Part shown: piece by piece, positions 24,623-34,299 of the stretch
Position numbering within the stretch: position 1 is the first letter of the stretch
How the letters are laid out: every line of letters begins with the position of its first letter
Assembly: GCA_002403375.1 (NCBI GenBank)
Contig: DHHQ01000003.1
Coordinates: 1-46,317 of the forward strand
DNA from: Thiobacillus denitrificans
GTDB taxonomy: Bacteria > Pseudomonadota > Gammaproteobacteria > Burkholderiales > Thiobacillaceae
Direction of reading: 5' to 3'
Length of the DNA: 46,317 bases
The notes under the pieces: generated by a model
The model's database searches: none
Told to the model about the DNA's origin: nothing
The model's input: only the letters and a program-made list of their open reading frames with translations
Position numbers and translations under genes: made by a program

Positions 24623-24967
24623 ATGATCCGACTCCCCGACACCCTCGCCGCGCTCGGCAGCGTCGACTGCCGCGACGTGATCAAGCACGAGATCGAGCGG
24701 CTCGACCCGGCCGCGCTGCCGCTGCAGCAGGGACTCGCGCGCAGCAGCCACGTCACCGACCGCCCCTTCCAGGTGGTCATCCTCGGCACGCACGAGGAGC
24801 CGCAGAAGGTGCGGGTGAAGGCGGGGATCTTCTACACCGGCATCATCGCCGGCTGCAGCTGCGCGGACGACCCGACGCCGATCGACGAGATCACCGAGTA
24901 CTGCGTGCTCGCGTTCGACGTCGACCGCGGCACGGCCGAGGCCACGGTGACGCTGCTCGACGAATAG
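24623..24967 (+). CDS. Conserved hypothetical protein (betaproteobacterial)
   Basis: 114 residues from ATG 24623 (an upstream in-frame ATG at 24590 would add eleven unlikely residues). Notable segments: CRDVIKHEIERLDPAALPLQQGL, AGIFYTGIIAGCSCADDPTP and FDVDRGTAEATVTLLD. I recall homologues in betaproteobacteria, sometimes misnamed as an aminotransferase; no function is known to me. The closely spaced cysteines CSC could bind metal. Its stop meets the mlaF stop from the other strand with one base between. Confidence 0.75.
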   Translation: MIRLPDTLAALGSVDCRDVIKHEIERLDPAALPLQQGLARSSHVTDRPFQVVILGTHEEPQKVRVKAGIFYTGIIAGCSCADDPTPIDEITEYCVLAFDVDRGTAEATVTLLDE

Positions 24968-24968
24968 G

Positions 24969-25778
24969 CTAGCGTCCGGCGAGCTCGAGCTCGTCGGGAT
25001 ACGGCCGGTGCGGGTACTGGAACGCCACCGGGCCGTCGGGCCTGGCGTGGACGAACTGGTGGACGAAGGGATCGGCCGAGTCGGGCATGTCGGCGGCGTT
25101 GCCCTCGGCGACGACGACGCCGTCGTGGATGAAGTAGACGTAGTCGGCGACCTTGAGCGACTCCGAGACGTCGTAGGTCACCACGATGGAAGTGAGCCCC
25201 AGGGCGTCGTTGAGGCGGCGGATCAGGTTGGCGATGGTGTTGAGCGAGATCGGGTCGAGGCCGGCGAACGGCTCGTCGTACATGATCAGCGCGGGGTCGA
25301 GCGCGATCGCGCGCGCCAGCGCGACGCGCCGCTCCATGCCGCCCGACAGCTCGCTGGTGCGCAGGTCGCGCGCGCCGCGCAGGCCGACCGCGTTGAGCTT
25401 CATCAGCACCAGGTCGTGGATGACATCCTCCGGCAGGTCGGTGTGCTCGCGCATCGGATACGCGATGTTCTCGAACACCGACAGGTCGCTGAACAGCCCG
25501 CTGACCTGGAACATCATCCCCATCTTGCGCCGCATCGCATAGAGCGCGTTGCTGTTCAGCTCGTGCACCACCTGCCCGTCGAATTTGACGTGGCCCTGCG
25601 CCGGCCGCAGCTGTCCGCCGACGTGGCGCAGCAGCGTGGTCTTGCCGCAGCCGCTCACGCCGAGGATGCCGACGATCTTGCCGCGCGGGATCGCGAGCGT
25701 GACGCCCTTGAGCACGGGGTTGTTCTCGTAGCCGAAATGCAGGTCGCTGATCTCGACCAGGGTGTCGTTCGTGCTCAT
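24969..25778 (-). CDS. mlaF: MlaF-type ABC transporter ATPase
   Basis: 269 residues, cytoplasmic ATPase of the phospholipid-trafficking MlaFEDB family. Walker A GVSGCGKT (40-47), Q-loop Q91, signature LSGGM (144-148), Walker B LIMYDEP (164-170). The C-terminal tail PDGPVAFQYPHRPYPDELELAGR matches the MlaF extension. At the H-loop, where most ABC proteins have His, the frame has Tyr202 (VVTYDVSES). Its ATG overlaps the sucB stop (ATGA), so it ends the TCA operon; no mlaE, mlaD or mlaC is near, so its partners are elsewhere. Confidence 0.88.
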   Translation of the reverse strand: MSTNDTLVEISDLHFGYENNPVLKGVTLAIPRGKIVGILGVSGCGKTTLLRHVGGQLRPAQGHVKFDGQVVHELNSNALYAMRRKMGMMFQVSGLFSDLSVFENIAYPMREHTDLPEDVIHDLVLMKLNAVGLRGARDLRTSELSGGMERRVALARAIALDPALIMYDEPFAGLDPISLNTIANLIRRLNDALGLTSIVVTYDVSESLKVADYVYFIHDGVVVAEGNAADMPDSADPFVHQFVHARPDGPVAFQYPHRPYPDELELAGR

Positions 25779-26881
25779 GCGCCGGCCTCCTCGAGCAGGG
25801 ATTCGGGCGCTTCCAGCGCGGCCTTCACCGCGACCAGGAACTGCACCGCGTCGCGGCCGTCGATGAGGCGGTGGTCGTAGGTCAGCGCGAGGTACATCAT
25901 CGGGCGCACCACCACCTGGCCGTGCTCGGCCACCGGCCGCTCCTGGATGGTGTGCATGCCGAGGATCGCCGACTGCGGCGGGTTGAGGATGGGGGTGGAG
26001 AGCAGCGAGCCGAACACGCCGCCGTTGGTGATCGAGAAGCTGCCGCCCGCCAGCTCCTCGAGCGTGAGCTTCGCCTCGCGCGCACGCCGCGCGAAGTCGG
26101 CGATCGCCGCCTCGATCTGCGCCGAGGTGAGCGTCTGCGCGCGCCGCAGGATCGGTACCACCAGCCCGCGCGGGCTGGAGATCGCGATGCCGATGTCGGC
26201 GTCGCCGTGCCACACGATGTCGCTGCCGTCGATGGCGGCGTTGACGACCGGAAACTGCTCGAGCGCGCGGCACACCGCGCGCACGAAGAACGACATGTAG
26301 CCGAGCTTGACGCCGTGCTTGACCTCGAACTCGGCCTTGAAGCGCTGGCGCAGTTCGTTGACCGGCTGCATGTTCACCTCGTTGAACGTGGTGAGCATGG
26401 CGGCGGTGTGCTGCGCCGCGACCAGCCGCTCGGCGACGCGGCTCCGCAGCCGCGACATCGACTCGCGCCGGATCTGGCCGGACGTCAGCGTCGCGCCCGC
26501 GGGCGGGCTCGCGTCTGCAGCGGGGGCAGTCGGCAGCGGCACGACGGGTTTCGCCGGCGCAGCGGCCGTCACGACGGGTGCCACCGACGCCGCCGCGACG
26601 GGCTGCGCAGGTTCGGCTGCGGGGGGCGACACCGCCGCGCCCTCGCCGGTCTCGATCACTGCCACGACCTGCTCGGCCTTCACCACCGCCCCCTCGGGCT
26701 GCACGATCTCGACCAGCGTGCCGGATGCCGGCGCGGGAATCTCCAGGATCACCTTGTCGGTTTCGAGGTCGACCAGGGTGTCGTCGCGCGCGACCGTGTC
26801 GCCGACCGCTTTCCGCCACGGCAGCAGGGTGCCGCTGGCGACCGAGTCGGACAGGGTCGGCACCCGCACTTCAATTCTCAT
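25775..26881 (-). CDS. sucB: 2-oxoglutarate dehydrogenase E2, no E3-binding domain
   Basis: 368 residues, dihydrolipoamide succinyltransferase core of the 2-oxoglutarate dehydrogenase complex. Lipoyl domain 1-80 with Lys43 in LETDKVILE; an Ala/Pro linker 82-135; catalytic domain from about 138 (SMSRLRSRVAERLVAAQHTAAML) to the end, with active-site H337 and D341 in YDHRLIDGRDAV. The usual peripheral-subunit-binding domain between linker and core is absent; family members normally reach 400-420 residues. It overlaps sucA by 11 bases and mlaF by four. No lpd gene follows. Confidence 0.93.
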   Translation of the reverse strand: MRIEVRVPTLSDSVASGTLLPWRKAVGDTVARDDTLVDLETDKVILEIPAPASGTLVEIVQPEGAVVKAEQVVAVIETGEGAAVSPPAAEPAQPVAAASVAPVVTAAAPAKPVVPLPTAPAADASPPAGATLTSGQIRRESMSRLRSRVAERLVAAQHTAAMLTTFNEVNMQPVNELRQRFKAEFEVKHGVKLGYMSFFVRAVCRALEQFPVVNAAIDGSDIVWHGDADIGIAISSPRGLVVPILRRAQTLTSAQIEAAIADFARRAREAKLTLEELAGGSFSITNGGVFGSLLSTPILNPPQSAILGMHTIQERPVAEHGQVVVRPMMYLALTYDHRLIDGRDAVQFLVAVKAALEAPESLLEEAGA

Positions 26882-29558
26882 AGGGAGTCTCCAGCGCGTC
26901 GTCGAGCAGCGCCTTGAGTTCGGCGCGGTGGCGCGATGCGTAGCCCGACGCCGGCGCGGCGGCGGCCGGCCGGCCGGCGTAGTGGAATTTCCGCCCGCCC
27001 GGCGCGCAGTGGTTGAGGTGGTGCAGGGTCTGGAACCACGCGCCCTGATTCATCGGCTCCTCCTGCGCCCAGACGAAGGTGTCGGCCTCGGGATACGCGG
27101 CGAGCACCGCGCGGAACGCATCCTCCGGGAAGGGATAGAGCTGCTCGATGCGCACCAGCGCGACGTCGTCGAGCCCGCGCGCCACGCGCGCCGCCTCGAG
27201 GTCGAACCACAGCCGCCCGCTGCACGCGACGACGCGCGTGGCCGCGCGCGGCGCGCGCAGGTCGTCGATGACCGGGTGGAACGCGCCACTGGCGAGGTCG
27301 GCGAGCGTCGACGTCGACTCCGGGTGGCGCAGCAGGCTCTTCGGGCTCATGACGACGAGCGGCTTGCGCTGCGGGCGCACGATCTGCCGCCGCAGCAGGT
27401 GGAACAGCTGCGCCGGCAGCGTCGGCACGCAGACCTGGATGTTGTCCTGCGCGCACAGCTGCAGGTAGCGCTCGAGGCGCGCCGACGAGTGCTCGGGCCC
27501 CTGCCCCTCGAAGCCGTGCGGCAGCAGCAGCACCAGCCCGCACAGGCGGCCCCACTTGGCCTCGCCGCTGGTGATGAACTGGTCGATCACCACCTGCGCG
27601 CCGTTGGCGAAGTCGCCGAACTGCGCCTCCCACACCACCAGGCTGTCGGGCTCGGCGGTGGCGTAGCCGTATTCGAACGCGAGCACCGCCTCTTCCGACA
27701 GCAGCGAATCGATGACGGTGAAGTTGCCCTGGCGCTCGTGGATGTGCTCGAGCGGCACGTAGACGCCGCTCTGGCGCCGCTCGCGCTTCTGGTCGTGCCA
27801 CACCGCGTGGCGGTGGAAGAAGGTGCCGCGCGCCGAATCCTGTCCGGACACGCGCACGTTGTGGCCGGCGTCGAGCAGGCTGGCGTACGCGAGATGCTCG
27901 GCGTAGCCCCAGTCGACGGGCAGCTCGCCGGCGCGCATCCGGCGGCGGTCGTCGCAGACCTTCTGCACCCGCGGGTGCAGCTCGATCTCGTGCTCGAGCG
28001 TGGTGATGCGCTCGCCGAGGAAATCCAGCCGCGCCGCCGACACCGCGGTCGACAGGTCACCGGCGGGGATGCCCTTGAAGCGTCCCCAGTGGGTGCCGTA
28101 GGTGCGCTTGAAGTCGGACAGCGCGGGCGGGCTCAGCGATTCGCCGTGCTCGAGCCGCTCGCGGCAGGCGTCGACCAGGTCGTCGGCCTGCGCCTGCGTC
28201 AGCACGCCCTCGTCGACCAGGCGCTGCGCGTACAGCACGCGGGTGCTGGGATGCGCCTGGATGCGGCGGTACATCAGCGGCTGGGTGGCGAGCGGCTCGT
28301 CCTGCTCGTTGTGGCCGTGGCGGCGGTAGCACACCAGGTCGATGAAGGCGTTCTTGTGGAAGGTGTAGCGGTAGTCGACCGCGGTCTGCACCGCGAACGC
28401 CACCGCCTCGGGGTCGTCGCCGTTGACGTGCAGCACCGGCGCCTCGACCATCTTGGCGACGTCGGTGCAGTAGAGCGTCGAGCGCACGTCACGCGGGTCG
28501 GAGGTGGTGAAGCCGATCTGGTTGTTGATCACCACGTGGATCGCGCCGCCGTTCCTGAAGCCGCGCGTCTGCGACATGTTGAGCGTTTCCATCACCACGC
28601 CCTGCCCCGACAGCGCGGCGTCGCCGTGCAGAATCACCGGCACCACCTCGTAGCCGAGCACGTCGCCGCGCCGGTCCTGGCGCGCGCGCACCGAGCCGCG
28701 CACCACCGGATGGACGATCTCGAGATGCGAGGGATTGAACGCCAGCGCGACGTGCACCGGCCCGTAGGGCGTCGTGAGGTCGGTCGAGAAGCCCTGGTGG
28801 TACTTGACGTCACCCGACAGCGGCGAGCCCTGCCCGTTCGCCGGCTCCTCGAACAGGCTCTCGACGGTGCGCCCCATGATGTTGGTCAGCACGTTGATGC
28901 GCCCGCGGTGCGCCATGCCCATCACGATTTCCTTGGCACCGTGGCGGGCGCAGCGCGCGATCACCTGGTCGAGCAGCGGGATCAGGCTCTCGCCGCCTTC
29001 GAGCGAGAAGCGCTTCTGCCCGACGTGGCGCGTGTGGAGGAATTTCTCCAGCGTCTCGGCGTCGGTCAGGCGCTTGAGCAGCTGCTTCTTGAGGTCGGCC
29101 GACACGCCGAAGCGCCCCCGCGCCGACTCGATGCGCTCCTGCAGCCAGCGCTTGCGCGCGACGTCGGTGATGTGCATGTACTCGACGCCGACGTGGCCGC
29201 AATACGCGGTGCGCAGGCGCTCGAGGATGTCGGCGAGCGTGGTGCGCTCGACGCCGAACAGCGAGCCGGTCTCGAACTCGCGCGCGAGGTCGGCTTCGGT
29301 GAGGCCGTAGTGTTCGGGGTCGAGCTCGGGTGTAGGCGGCGGCTCGAAGCGGCGCAGCGGGTCGAGGTCGGCCTGCCGCACGCCGAGGTAGCGGTAGGCA
29401 TTGATGAGGCGCAGCACCGCGACCTGCGCCGCGTCCGACGCCGTAGCGGGCAGCGGCTGCTTGAGCCAGGGCGCCAGCGCATCGTCGCCGAACTGTTCGA
29501 GGTAGGCCGCGTTGCCGGCGTACAGCGGCGAACTCGGAAGCCAGTCGGGCGTGCTCAT
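26871..29558 (-). CDS. sucA: 2-oxoglutarate dehydrogenase E1 component
   Basis: 895-residue thiamine-diphosphate decarboxylase of the TCA cycle. Landmarks: N-terminal YLEQF; ARRHG-type EIVMGMAHRGRINVL; HGDAALSGQGVVMETLNMS; GGAIHVVINNQIGFTTSDP (ThDP/Mg region); CYRRHGHNEQDEP; QFGDFANGAQVVIDQF; and LLPHGFEGQGPEHSSARLER. It is slightly shorter than the usual 930-950. It starts 13 bases after gltA and overlaps sucB by 11 bases, so E1 and E2 are coupled. Confidence 0.95.
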   Translation of the reverse strand: MSTPDWLPSSPLYAGNAAYLEQFGDDALAPWLKQPLPATASDAAQVAVLRLINAYRYLGVRQADLDPLRRFEPPPTPELDPEHYGLTEADLAREFETGSLFGVERTTLADILERLRTAYCGHVGVEYMHITDVARKRWLQERIESARGRFGVSADLKKQLLKRLTDAETLEKFLHTRHVGQKRFSLEGGESLIPLLDQVIARCARHGAKEIVMGMAHRGRINVLTNIMGRTVESLFEEPANGQGSPLSGDVKYHQGFSTDLTTPYGPVHVALAFNPSHLEIVHPVVRGSVRARQDRRGDVLGYEVVPVILHGDAALSGQGVVMETLNMSQTRGFRNGGAIHVVINNQIGFTTSDPRDVRSTLYCTDVAKMVEAPVLHVNGDDPEAVAFAVQTAVDYRYTFHKNAFIDLVCYRRHGHNEQDEPLATQPLMYRRIQAHPSTRVLYAQRLVDEGVLTQAQADDLVDACRERLEHGESLSPPALSDFKRTYGTHWGRFKGIPAGDLSTAVSAARLDFLGERITTLEHEIELHPRVQKVCDDRRRMRAGELPVDWGYAEHLAYASLLDAGHNVRVSGQDSARGTFFHRHAVWHDQKRERRQSGVYVPLEHIHERQGNFTVIDSLLSEEAVLAFEYGYATAEPDSLVVWEAQFGDFANGAQVVIDQFITSGEAKWGRLCGLVLLLPHGFEGQGPEHSSARLERYLQLCAQDNIQVCVPTLPAQLFHLLRRQIVRPQRKPLVVMSPKSLLRHPESTSTLADLASGAFHPVIDDLRAPRAATRVVACSGRLWFDLEAARVARGLDDVALVRIEQLYPFPEDAFRAVLAAYPEADTFVWAQEEPMNQGAWFQTLHHLNHCAPGGRKFHYAGRPAAAAPASGYASRHRAELKALLDDALETPYEN

Positions 29559-29571
29559 GGAATCGCCGGGA

Positions 29572-30863
<1,292 letters not shown>

Positions 30864-30867
<4 letters not shown>

Positions 30868-31103
30868 CGTGATTCTCGAAAATGCTTCAGGCGTTGAATG
30901 AGCGCCGCCAGGTCGGCATCGTCCGCGGGCGTCCGGCCGTCCAGCCTGTCGACGATCTCCATGTCGGACAAAGCGAGCAGCCGGGCCAGCACGGCCGTCT
31001 CATGAGGGTGAAGTGTAGCGCGGTGCGCGGCCCAAAAGCCACCCAGCAGCAGGTCGAGCTCGAGCAGTCCGCGCCGGCAGCGCCAGGTCAGCGCGTCAGA
31101 CAC
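30864..31103 (-). CDS. sdhE: Succinate dehydrogenase flavinylation factor SdhE
   Basis: 79 residues of helical SdhE/YgfY/Sdh5 type, needed for covalent FAD attachment to SdhA. The key R-G-x-x-E motif is present in RCRRGLLELD near residue 10. It overlaps sdhB by eight bases and gltA by four. Its place right after sdhB agrees with the role. Confidence 0.93.
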
Positions 31104-31791
31104 GCCGCTTGACCAGCAGCGACTTGATGCGTCCGATCGCCTCGGTCGGGTTGAGCCCCTTGGGGCAGGCGTCGACGCAGTTCATGATGCCGCGGCAGCG
31201 ATACAGGCGGTACGGGTCCTCGAGGTTGTCGAGCCGTGCGGACGTCGCCTCGTCGCGCGTGTCGGCGATGAAGCGGTACGCCTGCAGCAGCCCCGCGGGG
31301 CCGACGAAGGTGTCCGGGTTCCACCAGAACGACGGGCACGCGGTCGTGCAGCACGCGCACAGGATGCATTCGTAGGCGCCGTCGAGCTGCGCGCGCTCTT
31401 CCGGACTCTGCAGGCGCTCGACCTCGGGCTCTGGGTCGTCGTTGATCAGCCAGGGCTTGATCGAGCGGTACTGCCGGTAGAACGGCTCCATGTCGACGAT
31501 CAGGTCGCGGATCACCGGCAGGCCGGGCAGCGGCCGCACCTCGATCGGCTGCTTCAGTTCGGACAGCGGCGTGATGCACGCGAGCCGGTTGCGGCCGTTG
31601 ACGTTGACCGCGTCCGAGCCGCACACGCCCTCGCGGCACGAGCGGCGCAGCGACAGCGTCTCGTCCTGCGCCTTGATCGCGATGAGCGCGTCGAGCAGCA
31701 TCTTGCCGGCGGGGTCGATGTCGAGCTCGACGTCCTGCATGGCGGGTTTGGCGTCGGTTTCGGGGTTGTAGCGGTAAATGCGGAACTTCAT
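31096..31791 (-). CDS. sdhB: Succinate dehydrogenase iron-sulfur subunit
   Basis: 231 residues from ATG 31791 (MKFRIYRYNPETDAKP); an in-frame upstream ATG at 31803 has no family support. Cluster ligands: [2Fe-2S] CREGVCGSDAVNVNGRNRLAC, [4Fe-4S] CILCACCTTACP, [3Fe-4S] CRGIMNCVDACPKGL. Moves electrons from FAD to quinone in complex II. It is separated from sdhA by a repeat-framed GIY-YIG insertion whose left repeat ends 18 bases before the start codon. Confidence 0.95.
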   Translation of the reverse strand: MKFRIYRYNPETDAKPAMQDVELDIDPAGKMLLDALIAIKAQDETLSLRRSCREGVCGSDAVNVNGRNRLACITPLSELKQPIEVRPLPGLPVIRDLIVDMEPFYRQYRSIKPWLINDDPEPEVERLQSPEERAQLDGAYECILCACCTTACPSFWWNPDTFVGPAGLLQAYRFIADTRDEATSARLDNLEDPYRLYRCRGIMNCVDACPKGLNPTEAIGRIKSLLVKRRV

Positions 31792-31809
31792 GCCAGCACC
31801 CACCCCGCC

Positions 31810-31840
31810 GTCATTGCGAGGCGCAGCCGAAGCAATCCAG
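31810..31840 (+). repeat. 31-bp inverted repeat, left copy
   Basis: Begins GTCATTGCGAGGCGCAGCCG and continues to 31840. It is the exact reverse complement of 32163-32193. Each copy also has internal dyad symmetry (TTGC...GCAA around GGC-gca-GCC), so it can fold by itself. I recall close variants of CATTGCGAGGCGCAGCCGAA as dispersed repeats near small GIY-YIG genes in other genomes. Confidence 0.9.
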
Positions 31841-31851
31841 AACGGTGCATG

Positions 31852-32151
31852 CTATCCGAGTATCTGTTCATACAAGTCACGCCAATCCGGATTCATCGAC
31901 TCGATCATGGCTAGCTTCTTGGCCCTCGAGCCGCCCTTGATCTGCTTTTCACGCGTAATCGCGGCGTTCATGTCATCGGCGAGTTCGTAGTAGACCAGCA
32001 TGTGTACGGAATATTTCTGCGTGAACCCAGGTGCCGCGTTGTTCTTGTGCTGCCAAACCCGCCTGACCAGGTCCGACGTCACCCCCGTATACAGCGTACC
32101 GTTCCGCTTGCTGGCCAGGATGTAAACCGCGGGCTGTCCAGGCGCACTCAT
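31852..32151 (-). CDS. Small GIY-YIG nuclease-family protein
   Basis: 99 residues of the stand-alone GIY-YIG type (YhbQ/UPF0213 and related). The signature reads VYILASKRNGTLYTGVTSDLVRRVWQHK with Tyr pair and Arg, and a later AITREKQIKGGSRAKKLAMIESMNPDW. The Glu of the active site is in REKQIKGG. It lies between sdhA and sdhB, in the same direction, within perfect 31-bp inverted repeats. Such genes occur scattered next to such repeats, which suggests a mobile or repeat-spreading unit. Whether it cuts DNA is unknown. Confidence 0.9.
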   Translation of the reverse strand: MSAPGQPAVYILASKRNGTLYTGVTSDLVRRVWQHKNNAAPGFTQKYSVHMLVYYELADDMNAAITREKQIKGGSRAKKLAMIESMNPDWRDLYEQILG

Positions 32152-32162
32152 CCGCAGGCATC

Positions 32163-32193
32163 CTGGATTGCTTCGGCTGCGCCTCGCAATGAC
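32163..32193 (-). repeat. 31-bp inverted repeat, right copy
   Basis: Exact reverse complement of 31810-31840. It ends ten bases beyond the sdhA stop codon, so the element occupies nearly the whole sdhA-sdhB gap. No target-site duplication was found by eye. Confidence 0.9.
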
Positions 32194-32203
32194 AGCGCCT
32201 TCA

Positions 32204-33958
32204 TCAATACACCCTCTCCTTAGGCCTGATCGATTCCACCGTCAGCGGCTTCAGCCGCACCGGCTTGGTGTCGACCTGGTCATCTTCGCGCGAATACAGC
32301 GTGTGCTTGAGCCAGCGTTCGTCATCGCGCCGCGGGAAGTCCTCGCGGGTGTGGGCGCCGCGGCTCTCGGTGCGGGCCAGCGCGGAGACCAGCGTCGCGC
32401 GCGCGACGCCCATCAGGTTCTCGAGCTCGAGCGCCTCGAGGCGCGCGGTGTTGAACACGCGGCTGGTGTCCTGCAAGCCGGCGTGCGCCAGGCGCGCTTC
32501 CAGCTCGTCCAGCTTGTCCAGACCCTCGCGCAACACCGCTTCGGTGCGGAACACGCCGGCGTGCGCCTGCATCGTGCGCCGCAGCTCGTCGGCGATCGCC
32601 GCGACGCGCTCGCCGCCCGGCCGCTCCCAGCGCGCGAGCCGCGCGCGGCCGGGCTCGGCGGCGTGCCCGGGCAAGGGGCGCGGATACGGGTTGTCGCGCA
32701 GGTACTCGAGCATGTGGCGGCCGGCGGCGCGGCCGAAGACGACGAGATCGAGCAGAGAGTTGCCGCCGAGCCGGTTGGCGCCGTGCACCGACACGCAGGC
32801 GCATTCGCCGACGGCGTAGAGGCCCGGCACCGGCTCCTCGGGACCGTAGTGCGCGGGGGCGACGACCTGGCCGTGCAGGTTGGTTGGGATGCCGCCCATC
32901 ATGTAGTGCGCAGTCGGCGCGACCGGGATCGGCTGTCCGACCGGGTCGACGCCGGCGAAGCGGATCGACAGCTCGCGGATGCCGGGCAGCTTGGCAGCGA
33001 TGGCCGCCTCGCCGAGGTGGTCGAGCTTGAGGTCGACGTAGTCGCCGCGCGCGCCGCAGCCGCGCCCTTCGGCGATCTCGATGGCGATCGCGCGCGCCAC
33101 CACGTCGCGTCCGGCGAGATCCCTGGCATGCGGCGCGTAGCGCTCCATGAAGCGCTCGCCGTTCTTGTTGAGCAGATAACCGCCCTCGCCGCGCACCCCC
33201 TCGGTGATGAGGCAGCCGACGCCGGCGATGCCGGTGGGGTGGAACTGCCAGAACTCCATGTCCTGCAGCGGCAGGCCGGCGCGCAGCACCATGCCGAGGC
33301 CGTCGCCGGTGTTGATCATCGCGTTGCTGCTATTGCCGAACACGCGCCCTGCGCCGCCGGTGGCGAGCAGCGTCGCGCGCGCCTCGATCAGCAGCGGCTC
33401 GCCGGTCTCGATCGAGATCGCGGTGACGCCGAGGCAGTAGCCTTCCGCGTCGCGCACGAGGTCGAGCGCGAAGTATTCGTCGAAGAACTGCGTGCGATGC
33501 TTGATGTTCTGCTGGTAGAGCGTGTGCAGCAGCGCGTGGCCGGTGCGGTCGGCGGCGGCGCAGGTGCGGGTGGCCTGCTCGCCGCCGAAATTTTTCGACT
33601 GCCCGCCGAAGGGCCGCTGGTAGATCCTGCCGTCGTCGAGTCGCGAGAACGGCAGCCCCATGTGTTCGAGCTCGTAGACGGCGGAGGCCGCCTCGCGGCA
33701 CATGAACTCGATCGCGTCCTGGTCGCCGAGCCAGTCGCCGCCCTTGACCGTGTCGTACATGTGCCATTCCCAGCGGTCGTCGTCGACGTTGGCGAGCGCG
33801 GCGGTGATGCCGCCCTGCGCCGACACCGTGTGCGAACGCGTGGGAAAGACCTTCGACACCACCGCGACCTTGTAGTCGGAGCGCGCGAGCTGCAGCGCGG
33901 CGCGCAGCCCGGCGCCGCCGCCGCCGACGATGAGCGCGTCGAAGCGGCGCGTGTTCAT
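32204..33958 (-). CDS. sdhA: Succinate dehydrogenase flavoprotein subunit
   Basis: 584 residues; catalytic subunit of complex II. FAD-binding start FDALIVGGGGAGLRAALQLA; covalent FAD His in FPTRSHTVSAQGGITAAL; substrate region HPTGIAGVGCLITEGVRGEGG and HGANRLGGNSLLDLVVFGRAAG; C-terminal LKHTLYSRED. The ATG overlaps the sdhD stop (ATGA). Confidence 0.96.
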   Translation of the reverse strand: MNTRRFDALIVGGGGAGLRAALQLARSDYKVAVVSKVFPTRSHTVSAQGGITAALANVDDDRWEWHMYDTVKGGDWLGDQDAIEFMCREAASAVYELEHMGLPFSRLDDGRIYQRPFGGQSKNFGGEQATRTCAAADRTGHALLHTLYQQNIKHRTQFFDEYFALDLVRDAEGYCLGVTAISIETGEPLLIEARATLLATGGAGRVFGNSSNAMINTGDGLGMVLRAGLPLQDMEFWQFHPTGIAGVGCLITEGVRGEGGYLLNKNGERFMERYAPHARDLAGRDVVARAIAIEIAEGRGCGARGDYVDLKLDHLGEAAIAAKLPGIRELSIRFAGVDPVGQPIPVAPTAHYMMGGIPTNLHGQVVAPAHYGPEEPVPGLYAVGECACVSVHGANRLGGNSLLDLVVFGRAAGRHMLEYLRDNPYPRPLPGHAAEPGRARLARWERPGGERVAAIADELRRTMQAHAGVFRTEAVLREGLDKLDELEARLAHAGLQDTSRVFNTARLEALELENLMGVARATLVSALARTESRGAHTREDFPRRDDERWLKHTLYSREDDQVDTKPVRLKPLTVESIRPKERVY

Positions 33959-34299
33959 GCCGCGCTCCAGAGGATGGCGCCGAGCCACACGACGCTGCCC
34001 GCGAGGGTGGCGATCACCGCCAGGTAGAGCGCCAGCCGCACGCCGGTCGGGCGCACGTAGTCCATGAAGATGTCGCGCATCCCCACCCAGGCGTGCAGGG
34101 CGAGCGCCACCGCCGCGAGCAGCAGCAGCACGCGCGGCCAGCGCGGCGCGAACAGCGCCTGCCACTCGGCGAAGCCGGCAGGCTGCGGCGCGGCGAAATA
34201 CAGCAGCAGGACGGGCAGCGTCAGGGCGAGCGCGACCGCGGTGGCGCGCTGCACGAGCCAGGTGCCGGTGCCGGTGCGCGAACCGGTGGCGGGCTTCAT
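33955..34299 (-). CDS. sdhD: Succinate dehydrogenase membrane anchor subunit D
   Basis: 114 residues with three membrane helices (about 18-38, 56-76 and 87-110). Typical signature WLVQRATAVALALTLPVLLL at the start and LHAWVGMRDIFMDYVRP, holding the heme b His and quinone-site Asp-Tyr. Overlaps sdhC and sdhA by four bases each (ATGA). Short SdhD of this length is usual for betaproteobacteria. Confidence 0.92.
   Translation of the reverse strand: MKPATGSRTGTGTWLVQRATAVALALTLPVLLLYFAAPQPAGFAEWQALFAPRWPRVLLLLAAVALALHAWVGMRDIFMDYVRPTGVRLALYLAVIATLAGSVVWLGAILWSAA

Larger units (their letters stand above)
31810..32193. mobile_element. GIY-YIG element framed by 31-bp inverted repeats
   Basis: A 384-base unit: left repeat, a 300-base GIY-YIG ORF on the minus strand, right repeat. 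It interrupts sdhCDAB, which elsewhere in this operon runs with overlapping genes. Mobility is inferred from the repeats and the unusual position; no transposase is present. Confidence 0.6.

Noticed and set aside
31852..32151. Homing endonuclease inside a group I intron
   Set aside because: No intron core is visible and the element lies between genes, not inside a coding sequence.
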